Below, piece after piece: positions 9,839 to 18,759 of a stretch of 64,000 nt of DNA. The notes beneath the pieces were generated by a model, which had not been told where the DNA came from, made no database searches, and saw only the letters and a program-made list of their open reading frames with translations. The translations under genes and the position numbers were made by a program. Every line of letters starts with the position of its first letter. Within the stretch, counting starts at the first letter, position 1. The DNA is from Metallibacterium scheffleri (GTDB lineage: Bacteria; Pseudomonadota; Gammaproteobacteria; Xanthomonadales; Rhodanobacteraceae), in assembly GCF_002077135.1 (NCBI RefSeq), contig NZ_LDOS01000002.1, forward strand, positions 1,637,865 to 1,701,864. Direction: 5' to 3'.

Positions 9839-10210
9839 TCATCCAGCCTGGACCAGAAGTTTCTGGATACGCGCCAGCAGTTCCTTCTCGCCGACCGGCT
9901 TGGTCAGAAAATCCCTGGCACCCTGACGCAAACCCCAGACCCGGTCGGTTTCCATGCTCTTGGTGGTGATGATCAGCACCGGAACATTCTGCGTGACGGG
10001 ATCACGGGTGAGCGTGCGCGTGGCCTGAAAACCGTTCATGCCCGGCATGATCACATCCATGATCACCAGATCCGGACGCTGGCTGCGCGCCATCTCGATG
10101 CCCAGCTCGGCACTGCTGGCGCTGGACACGCGGTGTCCGGCGCGCTCGAGCAGCGTGGTGAACACGCGCACGTCGGTGGGCGAATCGTCGACGATGAGGA
10201 TGTGCGCCAT
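9839..10210 (-). CDS. pilH: PilH response regulator
   Basis: A 123-residue single-domain CheY-like receiver. Acidic pocket ILIVDDSPTD, phospho-acceptor Asp in LVIMDVIMPGMNG, conserved Thr/Ser region VPVLIITTKSM, and the Lys in FLTKPVGEKE. There is no output domain. PilH and PilG are the two small regulators of the Pil-Chp system; by family knowledge PilH is linked to pilus retraction control. It lies 12 bp downstream of pilG. Confidence 0.92.
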   Translation of the reverse strand: MAHILIVDDSPTDVRVFTTLLERAGHRVSSASSAELGIEMARSQRPDLVIMDVIMPGMNGFQATRTLTRDPVTQNVPVLIITTKSMETDRVWGLRQGARDFLTKPVGEKELLARIQKLLVQAG

Positions 10211-10222
10211 GACGGGCCGGCC

Positions 10223-10621
10223 TCAGTGCGCGTCAACGTGGGAGCGGATCGCATCGAGCAGCTCCTCGCGGGTGAAGGGTTTGGTCAGGTACTGGTCGGA
10301 GCCGCAGATACGTCCGCGCGCCTTGTCGAACAAGCCGTCCTTGGAGGACAGCATCACCACCGGCACGTGGCGGAAATTCTGGTTGTTCTTGATCAACGCG
10401 CAGGTCTGGTAACCATCCAGGCGCGGCATCATGATGTCCACGAAGATGATGTGCGGCTGCAGATCGGAAATCTTGGCCAGCGCCTCGAATCCGTCCACCG
10501 CGGTCACCACCTCGTAGCCTTCCTTCTTCAGCAACGTTTCGGCGGTGCGGCGAATGGTCTTGGAGTCATCGATCACCATCACGCGCAACGTCGAATTGCT
10601 GGTATTGCTGGTTGCAAGCAC
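10223..10621 (-). CDS. pilG: PilG response regulator
   Basis: 132 residues, the first gene of the pil-chp operon. A CheY-like receiver with VMVIDDSKTIRR, acceptor Asp in IIFVDIMMPRLDGY, and LTKPFTREEL near the end. A short Ser/Thr/Asn-rich N-terminus precedes the domain. The start is a GTG at 10621 with an upstream GGGGGTGA. PilG is the regulator linked to pilus extension in Pseudomonas and Xanthomonas relatives. Divergent from gshB; the 239-bp gap contains a candidate promoter. Confidence 0.93.
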   Translation of the reverse strand: MLATSNTSNSTLRVMVIDDSKTIRRTAETLLKKEGYEVVTAVDGFEALAKISDLQPHIIFVDIMMPRLDGYQTCALIKNNQNFRHVPVVMLSSKDGLFDKARGRICGSDQYLTKPFTREELLDAIRSHVDAH

Positions 10622-10740
10622 TTGTCACCCCCGCCGCGTCAGGGTCGCTGCGGCCTGTGGAAACATGCAAGCCGCATGCCGGAGCCCAAGGCCTCGGCGC
10701 GGGGTGCACAGTTGCGGACCTAGCTCCGCTGCTATGAACT

Positions 10741-10769
10741 GTTTAACGCGCGTTTATGCGAAGTGTCAA
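10741..10769 (-). promoter_or_regulatory. Candidate sigma-70 promoter of the pilGHIJK-chpAB operon
   Basis: On the minus strand a perfect TTGACA (10764-10769) is followed after 17 bp by TTAAAC (10741-10746), a weak -10 match. It lies about 120 bp upstream of the pilG start. The -35 is convincing and the -10 is not, so this is a tentative call. Confidence 0.4.
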
Positions 10770-10860
10770 GTTGAGCGTGCAAGTTCTTGTCGGCGATGAT
10801 GCTTTGGTGAACTCTGCCCGCCATGTGATGACCGTCACGCACACGCCCCCCGGAGAGCCC

Positions 10861-11820
10861 ATGAACAGCAGCCCTGCATCCCGCCTCGCCATCCTCATGG
10901 ACCCGATCGCGCAGATCAAGCCGTACAAGGATTCCTCGCTGGCGATGCTGCTGGAGGCGCAGCGCCGCGGCTGGGCGCTGCACTATCTCCAGCAAGGCGA
11001 CCTGGCCATGCGCACGGGCGAGCCCTGGGCGCGACTGCGGCCGCTGGTCGTGCGTGATGATACCCATGACTGGTTCAGCCTGGGTGACGCGCAGTGGCAA
11101 CCTCTGACGCAGATGCGCCTGATCCTGGCGCGCAAGGATCCGCCGCTGGACAGCGAGTTCCTGTACGACACGCAGGTGCTGCAGCGCGCTGCTGACGCAG
11201 GCGTGCTGGTGATCAATCCGCCGCAGGCACTGCGCGACTGCAACGAAAAACTCTACGCGTTGCAGTTTCCGCAGTGCTGCGTCCCCACCCTGGTGGCGCG
11301 CGAACGCGTCGCGCTGCGCGCCTTCGCCGCCGAGCACGGTGAGATCGTACTGAAACCACTGGATGGCATGGGCGGGCGCGGCATTTTCCGCAGTGCCGCG
11401 CGCGATCCCAACCTCAATGTGATCCTCGAGACCCTGGTCGGCGACGACGCCCGCTTCGCCCTCGCGCAAAAGTACATTCCCGCCATCCGCGAGGGCGACA
11501 AGCGCATCCTGCTGATCGACGGCGAGCCCGTGCCGTTCGCGCTGGCGCGCATCCCGCAGGGTGATGAGTTCCGTGGCAACCTGGCCGCTGGCGGGCGCGG
11601 CGTCGGCGTGCCGCTCAGCGCGCGCGACCGCTGGATCGTCAGCCAGGTGGCCCCGGACCTGCGCCGGCGCGGGCTGCTGTTCGTGGGTCTGGACGTGATC
11701 GGCGACTGGTTGACCGAAATCAACATCACCTCGCCGACCTGCATCCGCGAGCTGGACACGCAGTACGGGCTGAACATCGCCGCGACGCTGTTCGATGCCA
11801 TCGAGCGCAAGCTGGCGTGA
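10861..11820 (+). CDS. gshB: Glutathione synthetase
   Basis: 319 residues, the family's usual length. It joins gamma-glutamylcysteine and glycine with ATP in the cytoplasm. N-terminal domain begins SRLAILMDPIAQIKPYKDSS. The ATP-grasp segment EIVLKPLDGMGGRGIFR lies near residue 160, and the substrate/ATP-binding end FVGLDVIGDWLTEINITSPT near residues 278-297. The start at 10861 is chosen over an upstream in-frame ATG at 10756 because it has GGAG six bases before it and gives the canonical N-terminus. It is divergent from pilG and overlaps tonB by 4 nt (GTGA). Confidence 0.95.
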   Translation: MNSSPASRLAILMDPIAQIKPYKDSSLAMLLEAQRRGWALHYLQQGDLAMRTGEPWARLRPLVVRDDTHDWFSLGDAQWQPLTQMRLILARKDPPLDSEFLYDTQVLQRAADAGVLVINPPQALRDCNEKLYALQFPQCCVPTLVARERVALRAFAAEHGEIVLKPLDGMGGRGIFRSAARDPNLNVILETLVGDDARFALAQKYIPAIREGDKRILLIDGEPVPFALARIPQGDEFRGNLAAGGRGVGVPLSARDRWIVSQVAPDLRRRGLLFVGLDVIGDWLTEINITSPTCIRELDTQYGLNIAATLFDAIERKLA

Positions 11821-12695
11821 CGCGCATCCCTGCTCCGGATCAAGGCAACGAACGCATCAGCGTAACCTTGCTGTTTTCGCTGATCCTGCATGTGGTACTG
11901 ATACTCGGCCTGGGCTTCAGCATGGAGCCGCCGCGTCCCAGCCTGCCGGCGCTGGACATCACCCTGCTGCATACGGCCAACGCGGAAACACCGCGGCGGG
12001 CGGATTTCCTCGCCCAGGCCAACAACGCCGGCGGCGGCAACAGCGCGCATGCGCACAAGCCCGGGGCACCGTTTTCCACGCCGCTGGCGGACAGCCGCGG
12101 ACAGGCGCCGCGACATGTCGATGCGGCCGCGCCGGCGCCGGCCGTGGTCAGCGGTCCCGAGCTGGTGACCACGCGCGGCGCCGACCGTTTCAGCGTGGAT
12201 TCGCGTCCGGCTGTGCGTCCGGCGCCGGCCCAACCCCTGCCGCAGGCGCCCATCCCGACCGACACGCGCGAGCAAATGGCCCAGCTCAGCGCCGAAGTGC
12301 GCGCCGAACGCGAGGCCTACGCACGGCGCCCGCACATCAAGTTCATTTCGGCCAACACGCGCGAATACGCCTTCGCCGCCTATATGGCGGCCTGGGTGGA
12401 GCGCATCGAGCGCATCGGCAATCTCAACTACCCGCAAGCCGCGCGTGCCGGACATCTGCATGGCGAGCTGATCCTCACCGTGGGCATCGGCCGCGATGGC
12501 GCAGTGCGCAATCTGGATATCATCAAATCCTCGGGCATTCCGCTGCTGGATCAGGCGGCCGAGCACATCGTGCGCATGGCGGCGCCATTCCCGCCGCTGC
12601 CGCAAAATGATGGCCGTCTCGACAAGCTGTACATCACGCGCACCTGGCAATTCCTGCCCGGCGGCCGGTTGCGTCAGCATGCGGCGGAACGCTGA
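11817..12695 (+). CDS. tonB: TonB-family energy transducer
   Basis: 292 residues. Short cytoplasmic N-terminus, one transmembrane helix at about 17-36 (VTLLFSLILHVVLILGLGFS), a Pro/Ala-rich periplasmic spacer, and a C-terminal TonB domain (GELILTVGIGRDGAVRNLDI to YITRTWQFLPGG). Such proteins pass proton-motive force to outer-membrane receptors. The GTG start lies in a GTGA overlap with the gshB stop, so the two are translationally coupled. No exbB/exbD is nearby, and the spacer lacks long Pro-Lys/Pro-Glu repeats, so a dedicated partner cannot be named. Confidence 0.85.
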   Translation: MTRIPAPDQGNERISVTLLFSLILHVVLILGLGFSMEPPRPSLPALDITLLHTANAETPRRADFLAQANNAGGGNSAHAHKPGAPFSTPLADSRGQAPRHVDAAAPAPAVVSGPELVTTRGADRFSVDSRPAVRPAPAQPLPQAPIPTDTREQMAQLSAEVRAEREAYARRPHIKFISANTREYAFAAYMAAWVERIERIGNLNYPQAARAGHLHGELILTVGIGRDGAVRNLDIIKSSGIPLLDQAAEHIVRMAAPFPPLPQNDGRLDKLYITRTWQFLPGGRLRQHAAER

Positions 12696-12741
12696 ACGAC
12701 GCGTCGAAGCGCAAGCCTGCAGCCGGCGGCCGCCGCGCAGT

Positions 12742-12756
12742 TACAATGCGGGCATG
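12742..12756 (+). promoter_or_regulatory. -10-like hexamer placed for a leaderless algH transcript
   Basis: TACAAT at 12742-12747 ends six bases before the algH ATG (12754). A transcript started at the normal distance would begin at or next to the start codon. No good -35 is visible and there is no convincing ribosome site. Comparable arrangements occur before aroK, the methyltransferase at 43313 and the gene at 46545. Confidence 0.4.
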
Positions 12757-13317
12757 ATTGCAACCAGCACGCTTACCGGCCACCTGCTGATCGCCATGCC
12801 CGGGCTGCGCGATCCCGATTTCGAGCACACCGTCACGCTGATCTGCCAGCACAGCGAGGACGGCGCGCTCGGCTTGGTGGTCAATCGGCCCTCCGATTAC
12901 CACCTGCAGGATCTGCTGCAGCAAATGGACATCAGCACCGACGATGACCCACTCGCGCAGCAGGCCGTGTTGGCCGGTGGCCCGCTGCAGCGCGAGCGCG
13001 GCTTCGTGCTGCACAACCCGGATGGCCACTGGGCTTCGAGTTATGCGATCGATGAACGCCTGATGCTAACCACCTCGCGCGATATTCTCGAAGCCATTGC
13101 CGCCGGGCACGGACCGCAACAGATGCTGATCGCACTGGGTTATGCCGGCTGGGAGCCAGGCCAGCTTGAGCGCGAATTGCGCGACAACGCCTGGTTGACC
13201 GTGGCCGCCGACAACGAATTGCTGTTCGAGGTGCCGCTGGAACAGCGCTGGATCGCCGCTGCAGCGCGCATGGGCGTGGACGCGCAGCGCCTCACCCACT
13301 ACGCCGGCAACGCATGA
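12754..13317 (+). CDS. algH: UPF0301/AlgH (YqgE) family protein
   Basis: 187 residues, the usual YqgE/AlgH length. Conserved N-terminus TGHLLIAMPGLRDPDFEHTV, then the ENGALGLVVNRP-like stretch (here EDGALGLVVNRPS), GGPLQRERGFVLH and LIALGYAGWEPGQLE. Biochemical function is not established; AlgH was linked to alginate regulation in Pseudomonas. The start at 12754 follows a TACAAT. It overlaps ruvX by 4 nt (ATGA), the usual yqgE-yqgF pairing. Confidence 0.92.
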   Translation: MIATSTLTGHLLIAMPGLRDPDFEHTVTLICQHSEDGALGLVVNRPSDYHLQDLLQQMDISTDDDPLAQQAVLAGGPLQRERGFVLHNPDGHWASSYAIDERLMLTTSRDILEAIAAGHGPQQMLIALGYAGWEPGQLERELRDNAWLTVAADNELLFEVPLEQRWIAAAARMGVDAQRLTHYAGNA

Positions 13318-13781
13318 GCGCAGCCCCCGACGCGCGCGTGGGCAATGTACTGGGCTTCGATTTCGGCCTGCGCTGCATCGGCGTGGCCGTGGCCACGACC
13401 CTCACCGCCAGCGCGCGCCCGTTGCTGGCGCTGGCGGCGCACGCAGGAGTCCCGGACTGGAATGAACTCGATGCGCTGCTGCGCGCCTGGAGCCCGCTGG
13501 CGCTGGTGGTCGGGCTGCCGCTGGATGGCGATGGCAGCGAGCAGCCGATCACACGCGCCGCGCGCGCCTTCGCCACGCAACTGCAGCAGCGCTACCGCAT
13601 CGACGTGCACCTGTGCGACGAGCGCCACAGCTCGCAGGAGGCCGCGCGCCGCTTCGCCACGCAGCGCGCGGCCGGGCAGCGACGCAAGCGCGATGCCGCG
13701 CAGCTCGACGCGCTGGCGGCAGCCGTCATCCTCGAATCCTGGTTGAGTGAGCCCTCATGCACCCGCACCTGCGCCATCTGA
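13314..13781 (+). CDS. ruvX: YqgF/RuvX, putative pre-16S rRNA nuclease
   Basis: 155 residues with an RNase H-like fold. It opens with NVLGFDFGLRCIGVAVA, which carries the first acidic residue, then VVGLPLDGDGSEQP, VHLCDERHSSQEA and the final acidic motif AAQLDALAAAVILESWL. The family processes the 5' end of 16S rRNA. The start overlaps the algH stop (ATGA). The C-terminus runs 25 nt into pyrB, so the last eight or so residues (PSCTRTCAI region) may be a recent extension. Confidence 0.9.
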   Translation: MSAAPDARVGNVLGFDFGLRCIGVAVATTLTASARPLLALAAHAGVPDWNELDALLRAWSPLALVVGLPLDGDGSEQPITRAARAFATQLQQRYRIDVHLCDERHSSQEAARRFATQRAAGQRRKRDAAQLDALAAAVILESWLSEPSCTRTCAI

Positions 13782-14683
13782 TCACGTTGCAAAACCTCAA
13801 CGCGGCAACGCTGGTGCACCTACTCGATCGCGCCGAGGCGCTGCGCGTGGCCAGCGCCCATGGCACGCGCAAACTCGACCTGCTGCACGGGCGCACGGTG
13901 CTCAACCTGTTTTTCGAAGCTTCCACGCGCACGCGCACCTCGTTCGAGCTGGCCGCGCGCCGGCTCGACGCCGACGTGGTCAATTTCGATATCGCCAATT
14001 CCTCGACCAACAAGGGCGAAACCCTGCTGGACACGCTGCATACGCTCGAGGCCATGCATCTGGATGCGCTGATCGTGCGCCACCGCGAGGGCGGCACACC
14101 CGATTTCATGGTGCGCCATGCCGCCAGCGGGGTCAGCGTGATCAATGCCGGCGACGGCCATCACGCGCACCCGACCCAGGGCCTGCTGGATGCGTTGACC
14201 GTGCGTCAGCACCGGCGCAACTTCGATGCGCTGACGGTGACCATCTGCGGTGACGTCCTGCATTCGCGCGTGGCGCGCTCCGACGTGCACGCCTTCAGTA
14301 CTCTCGGCGTACGCGAGCTGCGCCTGTGCGGACCGCGGGCGCTGTTGCCCGGCGCCGAGGAATTCCCCGGCTGCGTGCTCGGCGATGATTTCGACGCCAT
14401 GGTCGCGGGCAGCGACGTGGTCATCATGCTGCGCCTGCAGAAAGAACGCATGATCGCCACCCTGTTGCCCGACGAGGACGCCTATTTCGCGCGCTACGGG
14501 CTGACCAGCGCGCGCCTCAAGCGCGCCGCGCCTGGCGCGCTGGTGTTGCATCCGGGCCCGATCAATCGCGGCATCGAGATTGCCTCGGAAGTGGCCGACG
14601 GCGTGCAGTCGCGCATCCTCGAACAGGTCGCCAACGGCGTGTTCGTGCGCATGGCTGTGCTGGCGGAATTGCTGGCGCGCTGA
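13757..14683 (+). CDS. pyrB: Aspartate carbamoyltransferase catalytic subunit
   Basis: 308 residues. It catalyses the first committed step of pyrimidine synthesis, from carbamoyl phosphate and aspartate. Carbamoyl-phosphate loop FEASTRTRTSFELA near residue 55, NAGDGHHAHPTQGLLD near 130-145, and LVLHPGPINRGIEI near the end. No pyrI follows and no dihydroorotase-like pseudo-subunit is adjacent. Its start lies within the 3' end of ruvX. It converges with pilU across a short gap. Confidence 0.96.
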   Translation: MHPHLRHLITLQNLNAATLVHLLDRAEALRVASAHGTRKLDLLHGRTVLNLFFEASTRTRTSFELAARRLDADVVNFDIANSSTNKGETLLDTLHTLEAMHLDALIVRHREGGTPDFMVRHAASGVSVINAGDGHHAHPTQGLLDALTVRQHRRNFDALTVTICGDVLHSRVARSDVHAFSTLGVRELRLCGPRALLPGAEEFPGCVLGDDFDAMVAGSDVVIMLRLQKERMIATLLPDEDAYFARYGLTSARLKRAAPGALVLHPGPINRGIEIASEVADGVQSRILEQVANGVFVRMAVLAELLAR

Positions 14684-14710
14684 AGGCGATACGGTGGCAG
14701 CGCGACACGC

Positions 14711-15859
14711 TCAGCGGCGCAATTCGTTGGGCGTCGTTTCGAGCAACTCGACCTCACCCAGTCCCTGCGACAGCGTGTTGGCATCACCACCCTGCGCCAG
14801 CTTGATGCTCAAGCGCACCTCGTTCGAACTGTCGGCGTGGCGCAGCGCGTCGTCGTAGGTGATCTCGCCAGCGTGGTACAGCTCGACCAGGCTCTGATCG
14901 AACGTGCGCATGCCGAGCTGGGTGGATTCCTTCATCACTTCCTTGAGCTTGTGGATCTCGCCCTTGCGGATGTAGTCGGACACCAGCGGTGTGCCCAGCA
15001 TGATCTCCACCGCCACGCGTCGCGCCTTGCCATCGGGCGTGGGGATCAACTGCTGCGCGATCACCCCCTTCAGGTTGAGCGAAAGGTCCATGAACAACTG
15101 CTCGCGCACGTCGATCGGGAAGAAATGGATGATGCGTTCCATCGCCTGGTTGGCATTGTTGGCGTGCAGCGTGCACAACACCAAGTGCCCGGTTTCCGCG
15201 AAGTTGACCGCGTGGTTCATGGTCTCGCGCGTGCGCACCTCGCCGATCATGATCACGTCGGGTGCCTGGCGCAGGGTGTTCTTCAGCGCGTTGTCCCAGC
15301 TGTCGGTGTCGATGCCGAGTTCGCGCTGGGTGATGATGCAGCCCTCGTGCTTGTGCACATATTCGATCGGGTCCTCGATCGTGATGATGTGGCCGGTGGA
15401 ATTCTGGTTGCGGTAACCGATCATCGCCGCCAGCGACGTGGATTTGCCCGCGCCGGTGGCGCCGACGAAGATGATGATGCCACGCTTGGTCATCGCCAGC
15501 TGCTTGAGGATTGGCGGCAGGTTGAGCTCCTCCACCGTGGGGATGCGCGTCTCCAGGCGGCGCAGCACCATGCCCACGCAATTGCGCTGGTAGAACGCAC
15601 TCACGCGGAAGCGGCCGACGCCGCTGAGGCTGATGGCGAACTGGCACTCGTGGGTCTTCTCGAACTCCTCGCGCTGCGCCGGCGTCATCACGTTGAGCAC
15701 CATGTCACGCGCCTGGCTGGCGGTGAGCGGCCCCTGGGTGATCGGCGTGATGCGGCCATTGATCTTGATCGACGGCGCGACGCCCGCGGTCACGAACAGA
15801 TCCGAGGCCTTCTTGTGCGCCATCAGCTTGAGATAACTGGTGAAATCCGGCGTGCTCAT
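14711..15859 (-). CDS. pilU: PilU, PilT-like twitching motility ATPase
   Basis: 382 residues, the typical PilU length. N-terminus YLKLMAHKKASDLFVTAGVA, Walker A GATGAGKST near residue 133, Asp box IEDPIEYVHKHEGCII, Walker B VIMIGEVRTRETM, His box GHLVLCTLHANNA. PilU is the accessory retraction ATPase that works with PilT at the inner-membrane base of the pilus. The start at 15859 has GGGAGGGTGCG directly upstream. It lies downstream of pilT with a 116-bp gap. Confidence 0.95.
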   Translation of the reverse strand: MSTPDFTSYLKLMAHKKASDLFVTAGVAPSIKINGRITPITQGPLTASQARDMVLNVMTPAQREEFEKTHECQFAISLSGVGRFRVSAFYQRNCVGMVLRRLETRIPTVEELNLPPILKQLAMTKRGIIIFVGATGAGKSTSLAAMIGYRNQNSTGHIITIEDPIEYVHKHEGCIITQRELGIDTDSWDNALKNTLRQAPDVIMIGEVRTRETMNHAVNFAETGHLVLCTLHANNANQAMERIIHFFPIDVREQLFMDLSLNLKGVIAQQLIPTPDGKARRVAVEIMLGTPLVSDYIRKGEIHKLKEVMKESTQLGMRTFDQSLVELYHAGEITYDDALRHADSSNEVRLSIKLAQGGDANTLSQGLGEVELLETTPNELRR

Positions 15860-15975
15860 CGCACCCTCCCGAAATGCGCCGCATGCCGCGGCGCGGCCAA
15901 CCGTTGGTCCAGCATGGCGGCAAGCGCCATGCCCCCTTGCAACGCTACACCCGTGGCGCTGACCGCGCGAGCGCC

Positions 15976-17016
15976 TCAGGCCCTGAAAATGTCCTTGTTC
16001 TTGGCGTATTCCAGCGCATTCTGGCGCGTGATGGAGCCGCGCTTGACCATGTCCTGCAGGCACTGGTCCATGGTCTGCATACCGTACTGTTGACCGGTCT
16101 GGATGGACGAATACATTTGCGCGACCTTGTCCTCGCGGATCAGGTTGCGGATCGCGGGGATGCCGACCATGATCTCGTGCGCGGCGATGCGCCCACCGCC
16201 GACTTTCTTCAGCAGTGATTGCGCGACCACCGCGCGCAGGCTCTCGGACAGCATCGAGCGCACCATGGGTTTCTCGCCGGCCGGGAACACGTCGATGATG
16301 CGGTCGATGGTCTTGGCCGCGCTCGAGGTATGCAGCGTGGCGAATACCAGGTGCCCGGTTTCCGCCGCGGTCAGCGCCAGGCGAATGGTTTCGATATCGC
16401 GCATTTCGCCGACCAGGATGAAATCGGGATCCTCGCGCAGCGCCGAGCGCAACGCCTCGTTGAAGCCGTGCGTGTCGCGGTGCACCTCGCGCTGGTTGAT
16501 CAGGCATTTCTGCGAGGTATGCACGAACTCGATCGGATCCTCGATGGTGAGGATGTGCCCGTAGTTGTTCTTGTTGACGTAATCGACCATCGCCGCCAGC
16601 GTGGTCGACTTGCCCGAACCGGTCGGTCCGGTGCACAGGATCAGGCCCTGCGGCTGGTCGATCAGATCCTTGAAGATCTTCGGCGCGCCCAGGTCCTCCA
16701 GCGTCCATACCTCGGATGGAATCGTGCGGAACACCGCCGCCGCGCCGCGGTTCTGGTTGAAGGCGTTGACGCGGAAACGCGCCAGACCGGCGATCTCGAA
16801 GGAGAAGTCGACTTCGAGGAATTCCTCGTAGTCGCGGCGCTGCTTGTCCGACATGATGTCGTAGATCAGCGCGTGCACTTGCTTGTGCTCCAGCGCCGGC
16901 ACGTTGATGCGGCGCACATCACCATCGACGCGGATCATCGGCGGCAAGCCCGCCGACAAATGCAGATCCGAAGCCTTATTCTTGACCGAAAATGCGAGCA
17001 GCTCGGCGATATCCAT
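15976..17016 (-). CDS. pilT: PilT, type IV pilus retraction ATPase
   Basis: 346 residues. Begins MDIAELLAFSVKNKASDLHL, as in most PilT proteins. Walker A GPTGSGKST near residue 130, Asp box IEDPIEFVHTSQKCLI, Walker B FILVGEMRDIETI, His box LVFATLHTSSA, and AIRNLIRED near residue 288, which is characteristic of PilT. It powers pilus retraction. The start at 17016 has GGGGGAG nine bases upstream, preferred over a longer in-frame ATG at 17058. It is divergent from yggS. Confidence 0.96.
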   Translation of the reverse strand: MDIAELLAFSVKNKASDLHLSAGLPPMIRVDGDVRRINVPALEHKQVHALIYDIMSDKQRRDYEEFLEVDFSFEIAGLARFRVNAFNQNRGAAAVFRTIPSEVWTLEDLGAPKIFKDLIDQPQGLILCTGPTGSGKSTTLAAMVDYVNKNNYGHILTIEDPIEFVHTSQKCLINQREVHRDTHGFNEALRSALREDPDFILVGEMRDIETIRLALTAAETGHLVFATLHTSSAAKTIDRIIDVFPAGEKPMVRSMLSESLRAVVAQSLLKKVGGGRIAAHEIMVGIPAIRNLIREDKVAQMYSSIQTGQQYGMQTMDQCLQDMVKRGSITRQNALEYAKNKDIFRA

Positions 17017-17066
17017 GCGCGACTCCCCCTTCACCGCCGGTGGCGGCATCGACAGCATCAGTTTTC

Positions 17067-17072
17067 AGTATA
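17067..17072 (-). promoter_or_regulatory. -10 element upstream of pilT
   Basis: TATACT on the minus strand, about 50 bp before the pilT start in the 90-bp pilT/yggS intergenic gap. It is one mismatch from consensus. No good -35 is seen at 17 bp. Confidence 0.4.
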
Positions 17073-17106
17073 GCCCGGCGCAGCAAGGCCGCAGCAGGTA
17101 CCGCGC

Positions 17107-17781
17107 TTGAACGCGGGGTGTATCACGCTTGAGGCGATACGCGCGCGTATCGCCACGGCGGAAGGACCCGCGGGGCCGGCGACCACGCTGCTCGCCGTGT
17201 CCAAGACCCAGTCGGCCAGCGCGGTGCGCGCCCTCGCCGCCTGCGGTCAGCGCCAGTTCGGAGAAAACTACGTGCAGGAGGCCTTGGCCAAGCAGCGCGA
17301 ACTGGCCGACCTGGGCCTGGAATGGCATCTGATCGGTCCGCTGCAGTCCAACAAATGCCGCGAGGTCGCGCAGCATTTCGACTGGCTGGAAAGCCTCGAT
17401 CGCGTCAAGTTGGTGGCGCTGCTGGATGCCGCCCGCCCGCCCGCGCGGCCACCCTTGAACGTGCTCATCCAGGTGAATATCGACGACGAGGCGAGCAAAT
17501 CCGGATGCATGCCCGAGCAAGTCGCCGAGCTTGCCGGTCTTGTCGCGCAGGCGCCAAGACTGGTCCTGCGCGGGCTGATGGCGATCCCCGCGCCCGCCGC
17601 CGACCACGCACGGCGCGCAGCTGCCTTCCGCCGCATGCGCGCGCTGTTCGATGCGTTGCGCGCGCGGCATCCCGGCATCGACACCTTGTCGATGGGCATG
17701 AGCGATGATTTCGAACTGGCCATCACCTGCGGGGCGACCGAGGTGCGCGTGGGTAGTGCCTTGTTCGGGCCGCGCGGGTAG
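17107..17781 (+). CDS. yggS: YggS/PLPBP family pyridoxal-phosphate homeostasis protein
   Basis: 224 residues, an alanine-racemase-like barrel of the YggS (PROSC) family. Contains the PLP-lysine motif TTLLAVSKTQSA near residues 26-37, FGENYVQEAL, EWHLIGPLQSNK and the C-terminal LSMGMSDDFELAI followed by GATEVRVGSALFG. It binds PLP and buffers its level; no racemase activity is known. No ATG fits: the frame is closed by a TAG at 17071, and the first start codon is TTG at 17107. pilT-yggS-proC-yggT is the usual order in this lineage. Confidence 0.93.
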   Translation: MNAGCITLEAIRARIATAEGPAGPATTLLAVSKTQSASAVRALAACGQRQFGENYVQEALAKQRELADLGLEWHLIGPLQSNKCREVAQHFDWLESLDRVKLVALLDAARPPARPPLNVLIQVNIDDEASKSGCMPEQVAELAGLVAQAPRLVLRGLMAIPAPAADHARRAAAFRRMRALFDALRARHPGIDTLSMGMSDDFELAITCGATEVRVGSALFGPRG

Positions 17782-17892
17782 CACCCGGCAAGGCCGCGCC
17801 ATGACGGCGCAGTGCGCACCCATGCAGCCACTGTCGCAACCGATATGCCCCTAGAATCCGGCACCTGAAGTTCCCCCATTGCAGACACCCGC

Positions 17893-18759
17893 ATGCAGCC
17901 ACCAGCGCCCGAGTCACCAGCCCCTGATCTCGAGTCCCGACGCATCGCCTTCCTCGGCGGCGGCAACATGGCGCGGGCGCTGATCAGCGGGCTGCTGCGC
18001 GGTGGCGTGGCAGCCACCGACGTGCGCGTGGCCGAACCACGTGCCGAGGCGCGCATGGAGCTCGCGCAGCGCTTCGCCATCGACACGCACGCCGACAACG
18101 CCGCCGCGGCACGCGACGCCGCGCTGTGGGTGCTGGCGGTCAAGCCGCAGGTGTTGCGCGAGGTCTGCACCGCGTTGGCAGGGCTGGCGCAAGCCCAACA
18201 TCCCGTGGTGCTGTCGATCGCGGCAGGTATTCGCAGCGCGCAGATCGCCCGCTGGCTGGGCGGCGACATCGCCGTGGTGCGCGCCATGCCCAACACGCCG
18301 GCGCTGCTGGGCGCGGGCGCCACCGGCCTGTACGCCAATGCGCACGTGGATGCTGACGGCCACACGCTGGCCATGCGCGTGATGCAGGCGGTGGGCCTGT
18401 GCCACTGGATCGAGGACGAGGCGCAGATGGATATCGTCACCGCGCTTTCGGGTTCCGGCCCGGCATATTTTTTCCTGCTGGCCGAAGCACTCGAGGCCGC
18501 CGCCGTGGCGCGGGGATTGCCGCAGGACATCGCGCGCGCGCTGGCCGCGCAGACCTGTCTCGGTGCCGGGCGCATGCTGGTCGAAGACGGCGCCAGCGCC
18601 AGCGAATTGCGTCAGCGCGTGACCTCGCCCGGTGGCACCACCGCAGCCGCGCTGCAAGCCTTTGCCGCGGGCGGATTCACCGCGCTGGTAGCCGACGCGG
18701 TCGGCGCGGCGACACAGCGCGGCGCCGAGCTGGCCGCGCAGGCCGAGGGCGCGGCATGA
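17893..18759 (+). CDS. proC: Pyrroline-5-carboxylate reductase
   Basis: 288 residues. Reduces pyrroline-5-carboxylate to proline with NAD(P)H. Dinucleotide motif IAFLGGGNMARALISGLL at about 18-35, LAVKPQ near 76, VRAMPNTPALLGAGATGLYA, and the C-terminal signature ALSGSGPAYFFLLAEALEAA followed by VTSPGGTTAAAL. The first 16 residues are a Pro-rich extension. The ATG start may be preceded by a TAGAAT about 40 bp upstream. It overlaps yggT by 4 nt. Confidence 0.95.
   Translation: MQPPAPESPAPDLESRRIAFLGGGNMARALISGLLRGGVAATDVRVAEPRAEARMELAQRFAIDTHADNAAAARDAALWVLAVKPQVLREVCTALAGLAQAQHPVVLSIAAGIRSAQIARWLGGDIAVVRAMPNTPALLGAGATGLYANAHVDADGHTLAMRVMQAVGLCHWIEDEAQMDIVTALSGSGPAYFFLLAEALEAAAVARGLPQDIARALAAQTCLGAGRMLVEDGASASELRQRVTSPGGTTAAALQAFAAGGFTALVADAVGAATQRGAELAAQAEGAA

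Noticed and set aside
15860-16708. Long upstream extension of the pilU frame into pilT
   Set aside because: Translation of the extension is out-of-frame pilT; the ATG at 15859 has a strong ribosome site and gives the family N-terminus.
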